Part shown: in pieces, positions 28,414-38,251 of the stretch
How positions within the stretch are numbered: position 1 is the stretch's first letter
Layout of the letters: each line of letters opens with the position of its first letter
DNA from: Helicobacter pylori
GTDB lineage: Bacteria > Campylobacterota > Campylobacteria > Campylobacterales > Helicobacteraceae
DNA: 64,000 nucleotides
Reading direction: 5' to 3'
Assembly: GCF_016748675.1 (NCBI RefSeq)
Contig: NZ_CP051534.1
Coordinates: forward strand, 992,001-1,056,000
Made by a program: the position numbers and the translations under genes
The notes under the pieces: generated by a model
Told to the model about the DNA's origin: nothing
Databases searched by the model: none
The model's input: the letters and a program-made list of their open reading frames with translations, nothing else

Positions 28414-29711
28414 AACTCATCAAGAATTTCCACTAACCCCACAATCGCCTTTGTGATTTCTTCATGCGTGATAATATAAGGGGGCATGAGATAAATGGTG
28501 TTGTTTAAAGGGCGCAGTAACAAACCTTTTTTTAGAGCTTTTTTAAAAACCGCCAAACTCAAACGCTCTTTGGTTTGAAGAAAAACTTCAAAGGCAAAGA
28601 CCATGCCCAAATGCCTTAGATTAGACACCACTTGTCGCTCTATCAAGGGTTTTAATGCGTTTTGGAGCGTATTAAAAATAAACTCGCTTAAAGCCTTGTT
28701 TTTTTCAATAACATTTTCTTTTTCAAAAATATCCAGCGTAGCGTTCGCGCATGCGCATGCTAGGGCGTTTCCTGTGTAGCTGTGCGAATGCAAAAACGCT
28801 TTATTTTCTTCATAAGGGGCGTAAAATTGGTTATAGATTTCATTGCGGGTTAATAGCGCGCTTAAAGGCAAATACCCCCCACTAATCCCTTTAGACAAGC
28901 ATAAAAAATCAGGCTCAATTCCGCATTGTTCATAAGCAAACATGCTCCCTGTACGCCCAAACCCAGTAGCGATTTCATCAAAAATAATGTGGATATTTTT
29001 TTGCTTGCATAATAAAACGGCTTGCTTTAAATACTTCGCGCTATAAATATGCATATTCCCTGCGCATTGCAAAAGAGGCTCTGCAATGAAAGCGCAAATT
29101 TCTTCATGATGCTTATCCAACAAACGCTTTAAAGCATTCAAACTATTTTCTATTTCATTGTCGTTTTTAGGCACGGGCGTGATGAGATTTTTGAGCAATA
29201 AGGGGGTGTAAGTGTCTTTATAAAGTTTCACATCGCCCACGCTTAACGCTCCCAAAGTCTCGCCATGATAGGAATTAGAAAGCGATAAAAAAAGCTTTTT
29301 GCGGTGCGTTTGGTTTTTTAAAAAATGGGCGTGATAGCTCATTTTCAAAGCGATTTCAATGCAAGATGAGCCGTTATCCGCATAAAAGCATTTATCCATA
29401 TGAGTGAGCTGGCAAAGCCTTTGAGAGAGCGTGATAATGGGCTTATGGCTAAAAGAAGCCAAAAGGACATGCTCTAAATCATCAATTTGATTTTTGAGCT
29501 GCTGGCTGATGTAGGCGTTATTATGCCCAAAAAGATTCACCCACCATGAGCTGATTAAATCCATGTAAGCGTTATCATTAAAATCATAGAGGTAAATCCC
29601 TTGAGCCTTTTTAATGGGGATAATGGGGAAATTTTGATGCTCTTGCATTTGCGAGCAAGGGTGCCAAAGATATTCCAAATCCAAAGCGGCTAAATTTTCT
29701 TGAAAATTCAT
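28401..29711 (-). CDS. bioA: Adenosylmethionine-8-amino-7-oxononanoate aminotransferase
   Basis: PLP-dependent aminotransferase that makes 7,8-diaminopelargonic acid in biotin synthesis, using SAM as amino donor. Class III aminotransferase signatures are present: the [11 protein letters not shown] start, [27 protein letters not shown], the [12 protein letters not shown] motif, and a PLP Lys in [14 protein letters not shown]. At 436 residues it is full length. It converges with gatC and is divergent from ppiD. Confidence 0.95.
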   Translation of the reverse strand: MNFQENLAALDLEYLWHPCSQMQEHQNFPIIPIKKAQGIYLYDFNDNAYMDLISSWWVNLFGHNNAYISQQLKNQIDDLEHVLLASFSHKPIITLSQRLCQLTHMDKCFYADNGSSCIEIALKMSYHAHFLKNQTHRKKLFLSLSNSYHGETLGALSVGDVKLYKDTYTPLLLKNLITPVPKNDNEIENSLNALKRLLDKHHEEICAFIAEPLLQCAGNMHIYSAKYLKQAVLLCKQKNIHIIFDEIATGFGRTGSMFAYEQCGIEPDFLCLSKGISGGYLPLSALLTRNEIYNQFYAPYEENKAFLHSHSYTGNALACACANATLDIFEKENVIEKNKALSEFIFNTLQNALKPLIERQVVSNLRHLGMVFAFEVFLQTKERLSLAVFKKALKKGLLLRPLNNTIYLMPPYIITHEEITKAIVGLVEILDELKKG

Positions 29712-29840
29712 GTTAAAAACTCTCTATAATAAGGATAATTTTAATAACCTTTGGTTAAAATAAGGTTATTTGATTTTACTATAAGGTTGTTTAAACCTGA
29801 ATTTCACATTTTTGATTTTTTAAAAGGGATTAGAGTTCTT

Positions 29841-31304
29841 ATGATTGAATGGATGCAAAATCATAGAAAGTATTTAGTGGTTACAATATGGATAAGCACG
29901 ATCGCTTTTATTGCCGCCGGAATGATAGGCTGGGGGCAATACAGCTTTTCTTTAGATAGCGATAGCGCTGCCAAAGTGGGACAGATTAAGATTTCTCAAG
30001 AAGAATTAGCCCAAGAATACCGCCGCCTTAAAGACGCATATGCTGAGTCTATCCCTGATTTTAAAGAACTCACTGAAGATCAAATCAAAGCCATGCATTT
30101 GGAAAAAAGCGCTCTAGATTCGCTCATCAATCAAGCTTTATTAAGGAATCTCGCTTTAGATTTAGGGCTTGGCGCTACGAAGCAAGAAGTGGCTAAAGAA
30201 ATCAGAAAAACGAGCGTTTTCCAAAAAGATGGCGTTTTTGATGAAGAATTGTATAAAAATATCTTAAAACAAAGCCATTACCGCCCCAAGCATTTTGAAG
30301 AAAGCGTTGAAAAGCTTTTAATCCTTCAAAAAATCAGTGCTCTATTCCCCAAAACCACTACCCCTTTGGAGCAATCCAGCCTATCGCTTTGGGCAAAATT
30401 GCAAGACAAATTAGACATTCTCATCCTAAACCCTAATGATGTTAAAATCTCTCTTAATGAAGAAGAGATGAAAAAATATTATGAGTCCCATAAAAAGGAT
30501 TTTAAAAAGCCCACAAGCTTTAAAACGCGCTCTTTATATTTTGACGCTAGTTTGGAAAAACCTGATTTGAAAGAATTGGAGAAATATTACCATAAAAACA
30601 AGGTGTCTTATTTGGACAAAGAGGGGAAATTGCAGGATTTTAAAAGCGTTCAAGAGCAAGTCAAGCATGATTTAAGCATGCAAAAAGCGAATGAAAAAGC
30701 CTTAAGGAGTTATGTCGCTCTAAAAAAAGCGAACGCGCAAAACTACACCACGCAAGATTTTGAAGAAAACAACTCCCCCTATACTGCTGAAATCACGCAA
30801 AAACTCGCCGCTCTCAAGCCCCTTGAAATCCTAAAGCCAGAGCCTTTTAAAGATGGTTTTATTGTGGTGCAACTCATCTCTCAAATTAAAGACGAATTGC
30901 AGAATTTTGATGAAGCCAAAAGCGCTCTTAAAACCCGCTTGACTCAAGAAAAAACCCTTATGGCGTTGCAAGCTTTAGCTAAAGAAAAGCTTAAGGATTT
31001 TAAAGGCAAAAGCGTGGGCTATGTAAGCCCTAATTTTGGAGGCACTATTAATGAACTTAACCAAGAAGAGAGCGCGAAGTTTATCAGCACCCTTTTTAAC
31101 CGCCAGGAAAGAAAGGGGTTTATTACTATTGGTAATAAGGTGGTGCTTTATCAAATCACAGAACAAAATTTCAACCACTCCTTTAGCGCAGAAGAAAGCC
31201 AGTATATGCAGCGTTTAGTCAATAACACTAAAACGGATTTTTTTGATAAAGCGTTGATAGAAGAATTGAAAAAACGCTATAAGATAGTCAAATACATTCA
31301 ATAA
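29841..31304 (+). CDS. ppiD: PpiD-like periplasmic folding factor (SurA_N/rotamase)
   Basis: Inner-membrane-anchored chaperone/peptidyl-prolyl isomerase of the PpiD type. From the ATG at 29841 it is 487 residues. A single membrane span (VVTIWISTIAFIAAGMIGWG) near residue 15 is followed by a long periplasmic SurA-N-like helical domain with LIDSLINQALLRNLALDLGL and a weakly conserved rotamase core. The longer frame from 29751 has a poor N-terminus and no ribosome site, so I use 29841. It faces ftsA in the same direction with no gap before it, suggesting coupling. Confidence 0.82.
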   Translation: MIEWMQNHRKYLVVTIWISTIAFIAAGMIGWGQYSFSLDSDSAAKVGQIKISQEELAQEYRRLKDAYAESIPDFKELTEDQIKAMHLEKSALDSLINQALLRNLALDLGLGATKQEVAKEIRKTSVFQKDGVFDEELYKNILKQSHYRPKHFEESVEKLLILQKISALFPKTTTPLEQSSLSLWAKLQDKLDILILNPNDVKISLNEEEMKKYYESHKKDFKKPTSFKTRSLYFDASLEKPDLKELEKYYHKNKVSYLDKEGKLQDFKSVQEQVKHDLSMQKANEKALRSYVALKKANAQNYTTQDFEENNSPYTAEITQKLAALKPLEILKPEPFKDGFIVVQLISQIKDELQNFDEAKSALKTRLTQEKTLMALQALAKEKLKDFKGKSVGYVSPNFGGTINELNQEESAKFISTLFNRQERKGFITIGNKVVLYQITEQNFNHSFSAEESQYMQRLVNNTKTDFFDKALIEELKKRYKIVKYIQ

Positions 31305-31319
31305 ATGCAAGGGGAAATC

Positions 31320-32801
31320 ATGGAACATAAAGAAATCGTTATAGGGGTTGATATAGGCTCTAGAAAGATTTGCGCGATAGTGGCTGAATTTAAAGACGGG
31401 ATTTTACGCATCATTGGCACAGCCCATCAAGACTCCAAAGAAATCAATTCAAAAGCCATTAAAAGAGGGCGTATCAATAGCCTTGCTCACGCTTCTAACG
31501 CCATTAAAGAAGTGATCAATAGCGCTAAAAAAATGGCAGGTTTGAACGCTGATGAAGACAGGAATAACCCCATTTCCTCCTTTAGGGAATCGTATTACCC
31601 TAAAACTAGAGCGATTGTTTCTTTTTCTGGGGCTTATACTGAAAGCATTAGAGATGTTACCGGTGTGGCTAGCACTAAAGATAATGTGGTAACCATTGAT
31701 GAAATCAATCGCGCTATCAATAACGCATGCGCTAAAGCAGGCTTAGATAATGATAAACACATTTTGCATGCCCTCCCCTATCGCTTCACTTTAGACAAAC
31801 AGGAAGTGAATGACCCCTTAGGGATGAGCGGGACTCGCCTAGAAGTCTTTATCCACATTGTTTATACAGAAAAAAACAACATTGAAAATTTAGAAAAAAT
31901 CATGATCCAATCTGGAGTAGAGATTGAAAACATCGTGATCAATTCTTATGCAGCCTCGATTGCCACCTTGTCTAATGATGAAAGGGAATTGGGCGTGGCT
32001 TGCGTGGATATGGGCGGAGAGACATGCAACCTTACGATTTATAGCGGCAATTCCATACGCTATAACAAATACTTACCCGTAGGCTCTCACCATTTAACCA
32101 CGGATTTATCGCACATGCTCAACACCCCATTCCCTTACGCTGAAGAAGTTAAGATCAAATACGGGGATCTTTCTTTTGAAGGCGGAGAAGAAACGCCCTC
32201 TCAAAATGTCCAAATCCCTACCACCGGCTCTGATGGCCATGAAAGCCATATTGTGCCGCTTAGTGAAATCCAAACTATCATGAGGGAAAGGGCTTTAGAA
32301 ACCTTTAAAATCATCCACAGAAGCATTCAAGATAGCGGTTTAGAAGAGCATTTGGGCGGGGGCGTTGTGTTAACCGGTGGGATGGCTTTAATGAAAGGGA
32401 TCAAAGAATTAGCCAGAACCCATTTCACCAATTACCCGGTGCGTTTGGCAGCCCCTGTTGAAAAATACAATATCATGGGCATGTTTGAAGACTTGAAAGA
32501 TCCTCGCTTTTCAGTCGTGGTTGGCTTGATTTTATACAAAGCAGGGGGGCATACCAATTATGAAAGAGACTCTAAAGGGGTTATCCGCTACCATGAAAGC
32601 GATGATTACACAAGAACAGCCCATCAATCAAGCCCTACCCCCCATATCCATTCATCGCCCACAGAAAGGAATTTGAGCGATTTAAAAACCCCTAGCGCTC
32701 CTTTAAACACCGCTAAAAACGATGACTTCTTGCCTATAAAAACCACCGAACAAAAAGGTTTTTTTAAAAGTTTCCTTGATAAGATTTCTAAAATCTTTTA
32801 A
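31320..32801 (+). CDS. ftsA: Cell division protein FtsA
   Basis: Actin-like ATPase that anchors FtsZ to the membrane at the division site. From the ATG at 31320 (493 residues), with AGGGGA at ideal distance, the protein starts EIVIGVDIGSRKICAIVAE (phosphate-1 motif). CVDMGGETCNLTIYSG (phosphate-2) and VVLTGGMALMKGI (adenosine) follow. The extreme C-terminus (GFFKSFLDKISKIF) is an amphipathic membrane-targeting helix. A charged, His/Ser-rich linker precedes it. It lies directly upstream of ftsZ. Confidence 0.96.
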   Translation: MEHKEIVIGVDIGSRKICAIVAEFKDGILRIIGTAHQDSKEINSKAIKRGRINSLAHASNAIKEVINSAKKMAGLNADEDRNNPISSFRESYYPKTRAIVSFSGAYTESIRDVTGVASTKDNVVTIDEINRAINNACAKAGLDNDKHILHALPYRFTLDKQEVNDPLGMSGTRLEVFIHIVYTEKNNIENLEKIMIQSGVEIENIVINSYAASIATLSNDERELGVACVDMGGETCNLTIYSGNSIRYNKYLPVGSHHLTTDLSHMLNTPFPYAEEVKIKYGDLSFEGGEETPSQNVQIPTTGSDGHESHIVPLSEIQTIMRERALETFKIIHRSIQDSGLEEHLGGGVVLTGGMALMKGIKELARTHFTNYPVRLAAPVEKYNIMGMFEDLKDPRFSVVVGLILYKAGGHTNYERDSKGVIRYHESDDYTRTAHQSSPTPHIHSSPTERNLSDLKTPSAPLNTAKNDDFLPIKTTEQKGFFKSFLDKISKIF

Positions 32802-32864
32802 GATACAGCCATTTCTTTATGCGATAAAAACGCCTTGATAGTTATCAAAAGCCAGAAAACATGG

Positions 32865-32870
32865 TATAAT
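32865..32870 (+). promoter_or_regulatory. Pribnow box for ftsZ
   Basis: A perfect TATAAT in the ftsA-ftsZ gap, 61 bases upstream of the ftsZ ATG at 32932. It suggests that ftsZ has its own sigma-80 promoter besides read-through from ftsA. Confidence 0.55.
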
Positions 32871-32931
32871 CCTTTAGCTATTTATCAAAGTTTAAGATTT
32901 GCAAAAATCGTATCTCAAGGGGAATGTGGCT

Positions 32932-34089
32932 ATGGTTCATCAATCAGAGATGGAAAATTATAATATCGGTCAAGCGAGCATTGAAGAAGTAAGCGATCCA
33001 GCTTATAAAGGGGCTAAGATTGTCGTCATCGGTGTTGGAGGTGGGGGGTCTAACATGATTAAACACCTGGTTGAATACGGCGTGCATCAAGATGTTACCC
33101 CCATTGCAACGAACACTGATGGCCAACACCTCAAAAACAATCCCGCTCCGGTTAAAATCCTTTTAGGCAAAGAGTCTACTGGAGGTTTAGGCGCTGGAGG
33201 GGTTCCTGATATTGGTAGGAAAGCCGCTGAAGAAAGCGCTAATGAAATTAGAGAAGCGATTAAGGACGCCAAATTAGTCATTGTCTCTACAGGGCTTGGA
33301 GGAGGGACTGGGACTGGAGCTACCCCTACTATCGTTAAAATCGCAAAAGAAGTGGGAGCGCTCACGATTGCTATCGTCACTAAGCCTTTCAAATACGAAG
33401 GATCTCAAAAAAGCAAGAAAGCCGAAGAGGGGTTAAAGGAGTTGGAGCAATCTAGCGATTCTATTTTGGTTATCCCTAATGATAAAATTCTTTTGACCAT
33501 GAAAAAAAACGCCAGCACCAAAGAATGCTATAAAGAAGTTGATGATGTCTTGGTTAGGGCTGTGAGCGGTATTTCTACGATCATCACTAAACCCGGTGAT
33601 ATTAATGTTGATTTTTCCGATTTAAAAAGCGCTCTTGGTTTTAAAGGCTTTGCGTTAATGGGTATTGGTGAGGCCACTGGCGAAGAATCCGCTAAATTAG
33701 CGGTGGAAAATGCGATCCAATCGCCTCTTCTTGATGACGCTTCTATTGATGGGGCTAAGAGCATTATTGTCTTTTTTGAGCACCACCCTGATTATCCTAT
33801 GTATGCTTATTCTCAAGCTTGCATATCTATTCAAGAACGAGCCAATCAAGATGTTGATGTTAAGTTTGGCCAACACACGAGCGAGAGTATCCCCATTGAT
33901 CATGTGCGCGTTACTATCATTGCAACCGGTGCTGAAAGAAATAGCGGTGGAGTGGGTTTGGAATCTATCGCTACGCCCTCTCAGCCTGTGGTGAAACAAA
34001 CAAGAAAAGTGGGTAATAGCGATTTTTTAAGAATCCCTACTGAAGAAGAACTATCCACACCCACAGCCATAAGAATCCAGCAAGATTAA
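32932..34089 (+). CDS. ftsZ: Cell division protein FtsZ
   Basis: Tubulin-like GTPase that forms the Z ring. The ATG at 32932 gives 385 residues, the standard H. pylori length; an upstream frame from 32899 is not needed and AAGGGGA is well placed here. GVGGGGSNMI is near residue 40, the tubulin signature GGGTGTGATP is at about 123-132, and NDKILL and the FALMGIGEATGE synergy-loop region follow. The C-terminal tail ends DFLRIPTEEELSTPTAIR, the FtsA-binding type peptide. Essential cytoplasmic protein. Confidence 0.98.
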   Translation: MVHQSEMENYNIGQASIEEVSDPAYKGAKIVVIGVGGGGSNMIKHLVEYGVHQDVTPIATNTDGQHLKNNPAPVKILLGKESTGGLGAGGVPDIGRKAAEESANEIREAIKDAKLVIVSTGLGGGTGTGATPTIVKIAKEVGALTIAIVTKPFKYEGSQKSKKAEEGLKELEQSSDSILVIPNDKILLTMKKNASTKECYKEVDDVLVRAVSGISTIITKPGDINVDFSDLKSALGFKGFALMGIGEATGEESAKLAVENAIQSPLLDDASIDGAKSIIVFFEHHPDYPMYAYSQACISIQERANQDVDVKFGQHTSESIPIDHVRVTIIATGAERNSGGVGLESIATPSQPVVKQTRKVGNSDFLRIPTEEELSTPTAIRIQQD

Positions 34090-34199
34090 TTGCAAATCTC
34101 GCTTTCCCCCCTATTTTTATAGGGTCATAATAAAGCGGTTTGTTGGGTTTGCTCTCATTTATTTTTTAGAATAAAATTAAAAAACTTTGATTTTTCGTT

Positions 34200-34337
34200 A
34201 TGCTGATTTTTAGAGCGTTTAGAGAGATTTTAAAGTGCTTAAAGGGGAATATCCCAAAGCATCTCCTAGTTAATGAAACGCTAGAAACCCATTTGGCAAA
34301 AACCGAGGGCTTTGTTTTTCACACTCACCACCCCTGA
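34200..34337 (+). pseudogene. Truncated 45-residue coding remnant downstream of ftsZ
   Basis: A short frame from ATG 34200 to TGA 34337 with a sensible composition (MLIFRAFREILKCLKGNIPK...). It ends at TGA, but the same frame continues with plausible codons for about 14 more residues. I do not recognise a family. It looks like the front of a decayed gene. The 34340-34390 stretch after it shows nothing. Confidence 0.35.
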
Positions 34338-34389
34338 AACTATACGCCCCATTATGAATTTGTGAGGTCAATGCATTTTTAACTTGATT

Positions 34390-34936
34390 GAGCTTCGCAT
34401 CTCATCAAATACAGATAATATTTTTCCTATCAAAATAATTGATAGCAACAGTGATTTTATCAGGCAAGTCATCACTTGCTTTGATAATCTTTTTCAAAAG
34501 ATCGCGCGCATCAGTGAAAAATTCTCGCTTATTAGCTTTACTTCTAACATGCTCGCAATAAGGCCAACGCTCACGCTCTTACCTTGTGATAGAGCGTTAG
34601 AGATTTTAATGATTTCAAGGTTTTGTTTCGCGCTCAATCTATACCTTACTCAAATTCCGCTTCTCATAGTCTCGGCTTTTAATGGTTTCTTTTTCTTATT
34701 TACTCATCTCATCAATGGCTCTGACTTTTTAGAGCCTTCAATTCTTTCTAAAAATCATAGTTTAGTAACAATTTGCTAGAGCTAACCACTCTACCACTTG
34801 CACTATACTTTAACACTGACTTTTTCTTATCATACTCGTTTAATTGAGCGGATAGGGGTTGGTTAGAGTTGACAGAGATTTTAAAGAGAGATAGTTGGCT
34901 TTTAGCTTCCTTGTATTCCTTAAAGGCGGGCATCAA
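34390..34936 (-). pseudogene. Decayed minus-strand coding remnant in broken frames
   Basis: Read on the minus strand, one frame starts at 34936 (62 residues, Lys/Ser/Leu-rich, up to a stop at 34748). Further downstream, two other frames give good-looking peptides: about 34600 (KQNLEIIKISNALSQGKSVS...) and 34500 (KKIIKASDDLPDKITVAINY...), interrupted by a stop near 34500. The pieces read in order like one protein with two or more frameshifts. No family is recognised. The plus-strand frame at 34384-34779 is a shadow. Confidence 0.4.
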
Positions 34937-35099
34937 TGAGAGATGATAATGAGTTAGAATGGATAGGGTTTTTTTCGCTATTAAGCTAACTTGGTGCGTT
35001 TAGAATTATCCGCACCGATGAAAAGGTTTTTTAAAATCGCTTGACACAAGGTCTCCTTTAAATTTTAAGTATCACTGCAATCAATGCGTCTCACACCAA

Positions 35100-35924
35100 T
35101 CACTTAGAAGAGTCTTGATTTTTAATAGCAATATCTAGCTTATTGAAAGGGATTTCAATGTGGTTAGCGTCTAGGGCGTTTTTGATGCGTTCAATGAGTT
35201 CGCTCCTCACATTAAAGATCCCGTCTTCAATCTTTGCCCAAACCCTAATGGTAAAATTCAATGAACTTTGTCCAAAATCCGTGATCCCAATAAAAGTGGG
35301 CATGTTTTTATCAATTTTTTCCATTGCGTCAATAACATCTTTTATAGTCTTATGCACCAGTTCAATATCACTCCCATACCCTACCCCACAAACCCATTCA
35401 ATGCGCCGACACGCCGTGTTATTGCTATTGATAATATTAGAATTAGCGACACTTCTATTGGGTAAAACCGCCAAACGCCCGTCATGCAAGCGTAAAGAAG
35501 TGTTAAAAAAATTAAGCGCTTCTACTTTGCCCTCTAGGCCAGAAATTTCAATGATGTCTCCTTTTTTGAAAGGGTGTAAAATAATAAGGATTATCCCTCC
35601 CGCAATGCTTGAAAGGTAATCTTTTAAAGCCAACGCCACCGCAATCCCCACCGTTCCTAAAACAGTGATAATAGAGGTGGTTTGCACGCCTAGCGTGCTG
35701 AGCGCAATGATTGTGGTGATGATAAGGATTAAGATAAAAGTAACCTGTGCGACAAAATTCGCTAAAATCTCATCCTTTTTGGATAAAAGTTTCATGGTTT
35801 TGTTCCGTAAAAAAAACGAAAAATAAAAACCTATACAAAAGACAACAATAGCTTTGATTAAGATTATCCCAAAATGCTTTGCCTGAGGAAAAAAATCCAC
35901 TAACAGCGTTTTAATTTCATCCAT
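35100..35924 (-). CDS. Small-conductance mechanosensitive channel, MscS family
   Basis: A 274-residue MscS-type channel from ATG 35924 (a longer frame to 35945 is possible). Three hydrophobic segments lie at residues about 15-35, 55-80 and 85-110. The TM3 pore helix has VGIAVALALKDYLSSIAGGIIL, matching the Gly/Ala-rich MscS pore pattern. The soluble domain follows with GDIIEISGLEGKVEALNFF and PNRSVANSNIINSN. Such channels release solutes under hypo-osmotic stress. It sits alone between decayed sequences on both sides. Confidence 0.9.
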   Translation of the reverse strand: MDEIKTLLVDFFPQAKHFGIILIKAIVVFCIGFYFSFFLRNKTMKLLSKKDEILANFVAQVTFILILIITTIIALSTLGVQTTSIITVLGTVGIAVALALKDYLSSIAGGIILIILHPFKKGDIIEISGLEGKVEALNFFNTSLRLHDGRLAVLPNRSVANSNIINSNNTACRRIEWVCGVGYGSDIELVHKTIKDVIDAMEKIDKNMPTFIGITDFGQSSLNFTIRVWAKIEDGIFNVRSELIERIKNALDANHIEIPFNKLDIAIKNQDSSK

Positions 35925-36058
35925 AAATCTTTCCTTGCAAATCACAAAATCGCTAAAAGAGACAAGATAACTTACCCTTATGTAGCTAATTTTGACATGT
36001 TAGCATGTTTAGGACTAACCTTATTACCACAACTCAAACGCCCAATCCGGTTCCAGTG

Positions 36059-37016
36059 TCAAATTGATTGGCTTTTAGCGTGCTGTCTAATGAAAAAGGG
36101 TTTTTGAGTGTTGAACCTAGAGATTACTTTACGCGCACCCCCAACTTGATGGCTACCACTCACTTTATGGTAATGATTACCCCCTAGTTTGGCTTTAATG
36201 GATTTTATCGTTACATTATCAACAGATACCGCTCTATAAGATTTTCGCATAAAAGCCATGGTGTGTTTAAAAATCTCTGAGTAATTCTTTAGGAATTTAG
36301 GTGAGTTGGGGCTTTCTCAATTTTGGTCAATGTTGATGTGGCTAGCAATCTTAATTTTTTGACCCCTTTTATAAGGCTTATAACTTTCACCCTTCCTTTT
36401 TCTCAAAGAATGCAGATTTTAAAGGGTAGTGAAATACAACCACGCTTCAGAGCTGTGGCTAATAGAATACACCACGCTATCTTGTTCGTATTAGTATCCA
36501 AGCTCTCTAATGATTGTCAATAAATCCACACCTAATGCGTAGATAAGAAAACTAGGTTCTTTACTGCCTTGATAAACACCATTGACTTTAATGTAACCGA
36601 TTTTTGGGTAGCTTTTTAATATCCGCTTCTCATTCCTTGTTTCTTTGGGCATTCTCTGCATCGCTCATTAGGTATTTAGAAAGGATAGTACCAACAGACC
36701 CACTTATATAATAATCCACAATCATATCAGCGGCGGTATCAAACCCATAATCTTGCCATAAGCTCAACTTAAACTCTCTGTTAGCTGAAAGACACCCGCA
36801 TTCATCGTTATATAAATGTTTATACAACCTAGAAACTCCAAGAGCGGTTATGCTGTATTTTTCTTTTTTTAGTAAGCTCATCAAACGCCTTTAAGTTAGG
36901 GTTATTCATAGCTTCACTTAAGGTCGTTTTTAAAGTCGCGGTTTGATTTTGTAAGTTTTCATAGCATTGATAAGACTTTGACTGACTTTATCGCTTGTAA
37001 TATTAAGTTTTTTCAT
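36059..37016 (-). pseudogene. Broken gene, paralogue of the one at 37035-37865
   Basis: An ATG at 37016 starts MKKLNITSDKVSQSLINA, but the frame breaks soon after. Neighbouring frames continue ENLQNQTATLKTTLSEAMNNPNLKAFDELTKK, then ITALGVSRLYKHLYNDECGC (frame 36630-36884), then YPKIGYIKVNGVYQG and a terminal piece at 36059-36259 with SIKAKLGGNHYHKVSG. Order and content match the neighbouring broken gene, so this is one protein with at least three frame disruptions. AGGAAC precedes the ATG. The family is not recognised; it resembles mobile-element or phage hypothetical proteins, which is a guess. Confidence 0.6.
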
Positions 37017-37034
37017 GGGTTAGTTCCTAGAACG

Positions 37035-37865
37035 CTATCCAACCTGAACGCCTTTTTCATATCCACATAACCGGAAAGTGCCTATTACCCCACCCGTTGT
37101 GCTAGTTTTCATTCTATTGGCGTCAAGTTTGGCTTTTAAACTCTGTAAGGTGTTTTCGGCTATTTGTGTGGGTTTATAGAAAAAGAACTTCTTTCCGTGT
37201 ATTTTTGAATAAGCACTTTGGAATGATTTAGTGCTAGGGTTCATATCTTTACCAAAACTGACAAGCTCTGATTTTCCTATTAACTGACCGAATTTACATT
37301 TCCTGTGTATTTTGCCAGAGAAGTCATAAGCCTCAACCCCATCAAGGTTTGGTGTGGTGCAAATAAAACTAAATCTAGCATAAACCTTACCGCTTTCTTC
37401 TGTTATCTTAGGACACCACGCAATGCTGTCTTGCTCGAATTTGTTTCCTAGTTTGATGAGTTCTGCTCTTAAATCAAAGCGATGGTCTTTGAGCGTATAG
37501 ACAAAAAAGAAACTTCATTACTAGGAATATCGCTAGCTTTTTCTTGACAAGAACATTGAATAGTAATAAATCCCACTTCAGGGTATAACGCTCTTAAGAG
37601 AGACTTGAGGTGTTTAGTCCGCTTCATATTGGTTTCTCTAGTATAACTTCCCCTGAATGCTGAAATAGTTCCGCATTGACCCTCCGTCATATGCTCATAC
37701 AACCTAGATAGACCCGTAGCGCTCAAGTCAGCTCTTTCTGCTTCTGTGAAAGCTATTGTTCTTTTTAAGTTAGGGTTACTCGCTCTCAATTTAGCGAATT
37801 TTCCAGCCGTCCCATAATGATTAATTCAGGTTCAGTGCCATTCTTTAACTCTGACTTTTTAACAT
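37035..37865 (-). pseudogene. Broken gene, paralogue of the one at 36059-37016
   Basis: Two frames join into one protein. The first (37469-37789) carries NPNLKRTIAFTEAERADLSATGLSRLYEHM and the CGTISAFRG motif. After a T6 tract on the coding strand (A6 at 37503-37508), another frame continues FVYTLKDHRFDLRAELIKLG and FEQDSIAWCPKITEESGKVY through to the stop at 37035. The start region upstream (about 37815-37865, GTEPELIIMG) is also shifted relative to it. The T6 tract shift is typical of slipped-strand mutation. The gene is decayed. Two homologous copies in tandem suggest duplication before decay. Confidence 0.6.
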
Positions 37866-38151
37866 TTTAAAACCACTAGACATTGACTACCTTTTCAAAT
37901 TTATTTATTATAGTTGTTATCTTACACTAATTATATAGGGATAAAAACCCAAGAAACTAAAAATAGTGATACTATATAAAACAAAGTAAAACATACCAAT
38001 GCGTGTTATCAAACCATTAAAAACAATAAAAAAACTTAAACAAAATAAGCAAGCAAAAACCTTTGAATAAAACAATAAAACCCCAAATCAAAACAACTAA
38101 AAATAAAAAAAATGAAAAAAAACAACAGAAAAATAAAGCACTAAAATATAA
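37866..38151. other. A-rich non-coding stretch
   Basis: Nearly pure A/T with long A runs on the plus strand and no usable frame. It lies between the decayed paralogues and the partial 5S copy. I see no gene, hairpin or repeat unit of note in it. Confidence 0.5.
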
Positions 38152-38237
38152 TCAATAATGGAATTAAGTAAAAAGCAAGACTAAAAAAACATTTCCCTAT
38201 CCCCGCACCGACCTACATTCCCACCCTTGCAAAGGGT
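38152..38237. repeat. Partial duplicate of the 5S rRNA 3' end, copy 1
   Basis: About 86 bases closely match 38879-38963, which is the 3' end and downstream of the real 5S gene. Shared blocks include AAAAAGCAAGACTAAAA and CGACCTACATTCCCAC. The 5S-like hairpin differs: CCCTTTGCAAGGG on the minus strand here against CTCTTTTCAAGAG in the gene, so both stem sides have changed. With the real gene end it forms a direct repeat flanking the EVE-like gene. Confidence 0.75.
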
Positions 38238-38251
38238 AACATGTGAGATTT

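Noticed and set aside
33087-33999. Antisense frames of about 100 codons inside ftsZ
   Set aside because: Shadows of the ftsZ frame; no start signals and no protein-like features.
34384-34779. 131-codon plus-strand frame after ftsZ
   Set aside because: The minus strand of the same stretch has more protein-like composition in consecutive frames; the plus frame lacks a ribosome site.
36059-37865. IS605/IS606 insertion sequence
   Set aside because: No TnpA or TnpB motifs are visible in any frame; the two decayed genes are of another family.
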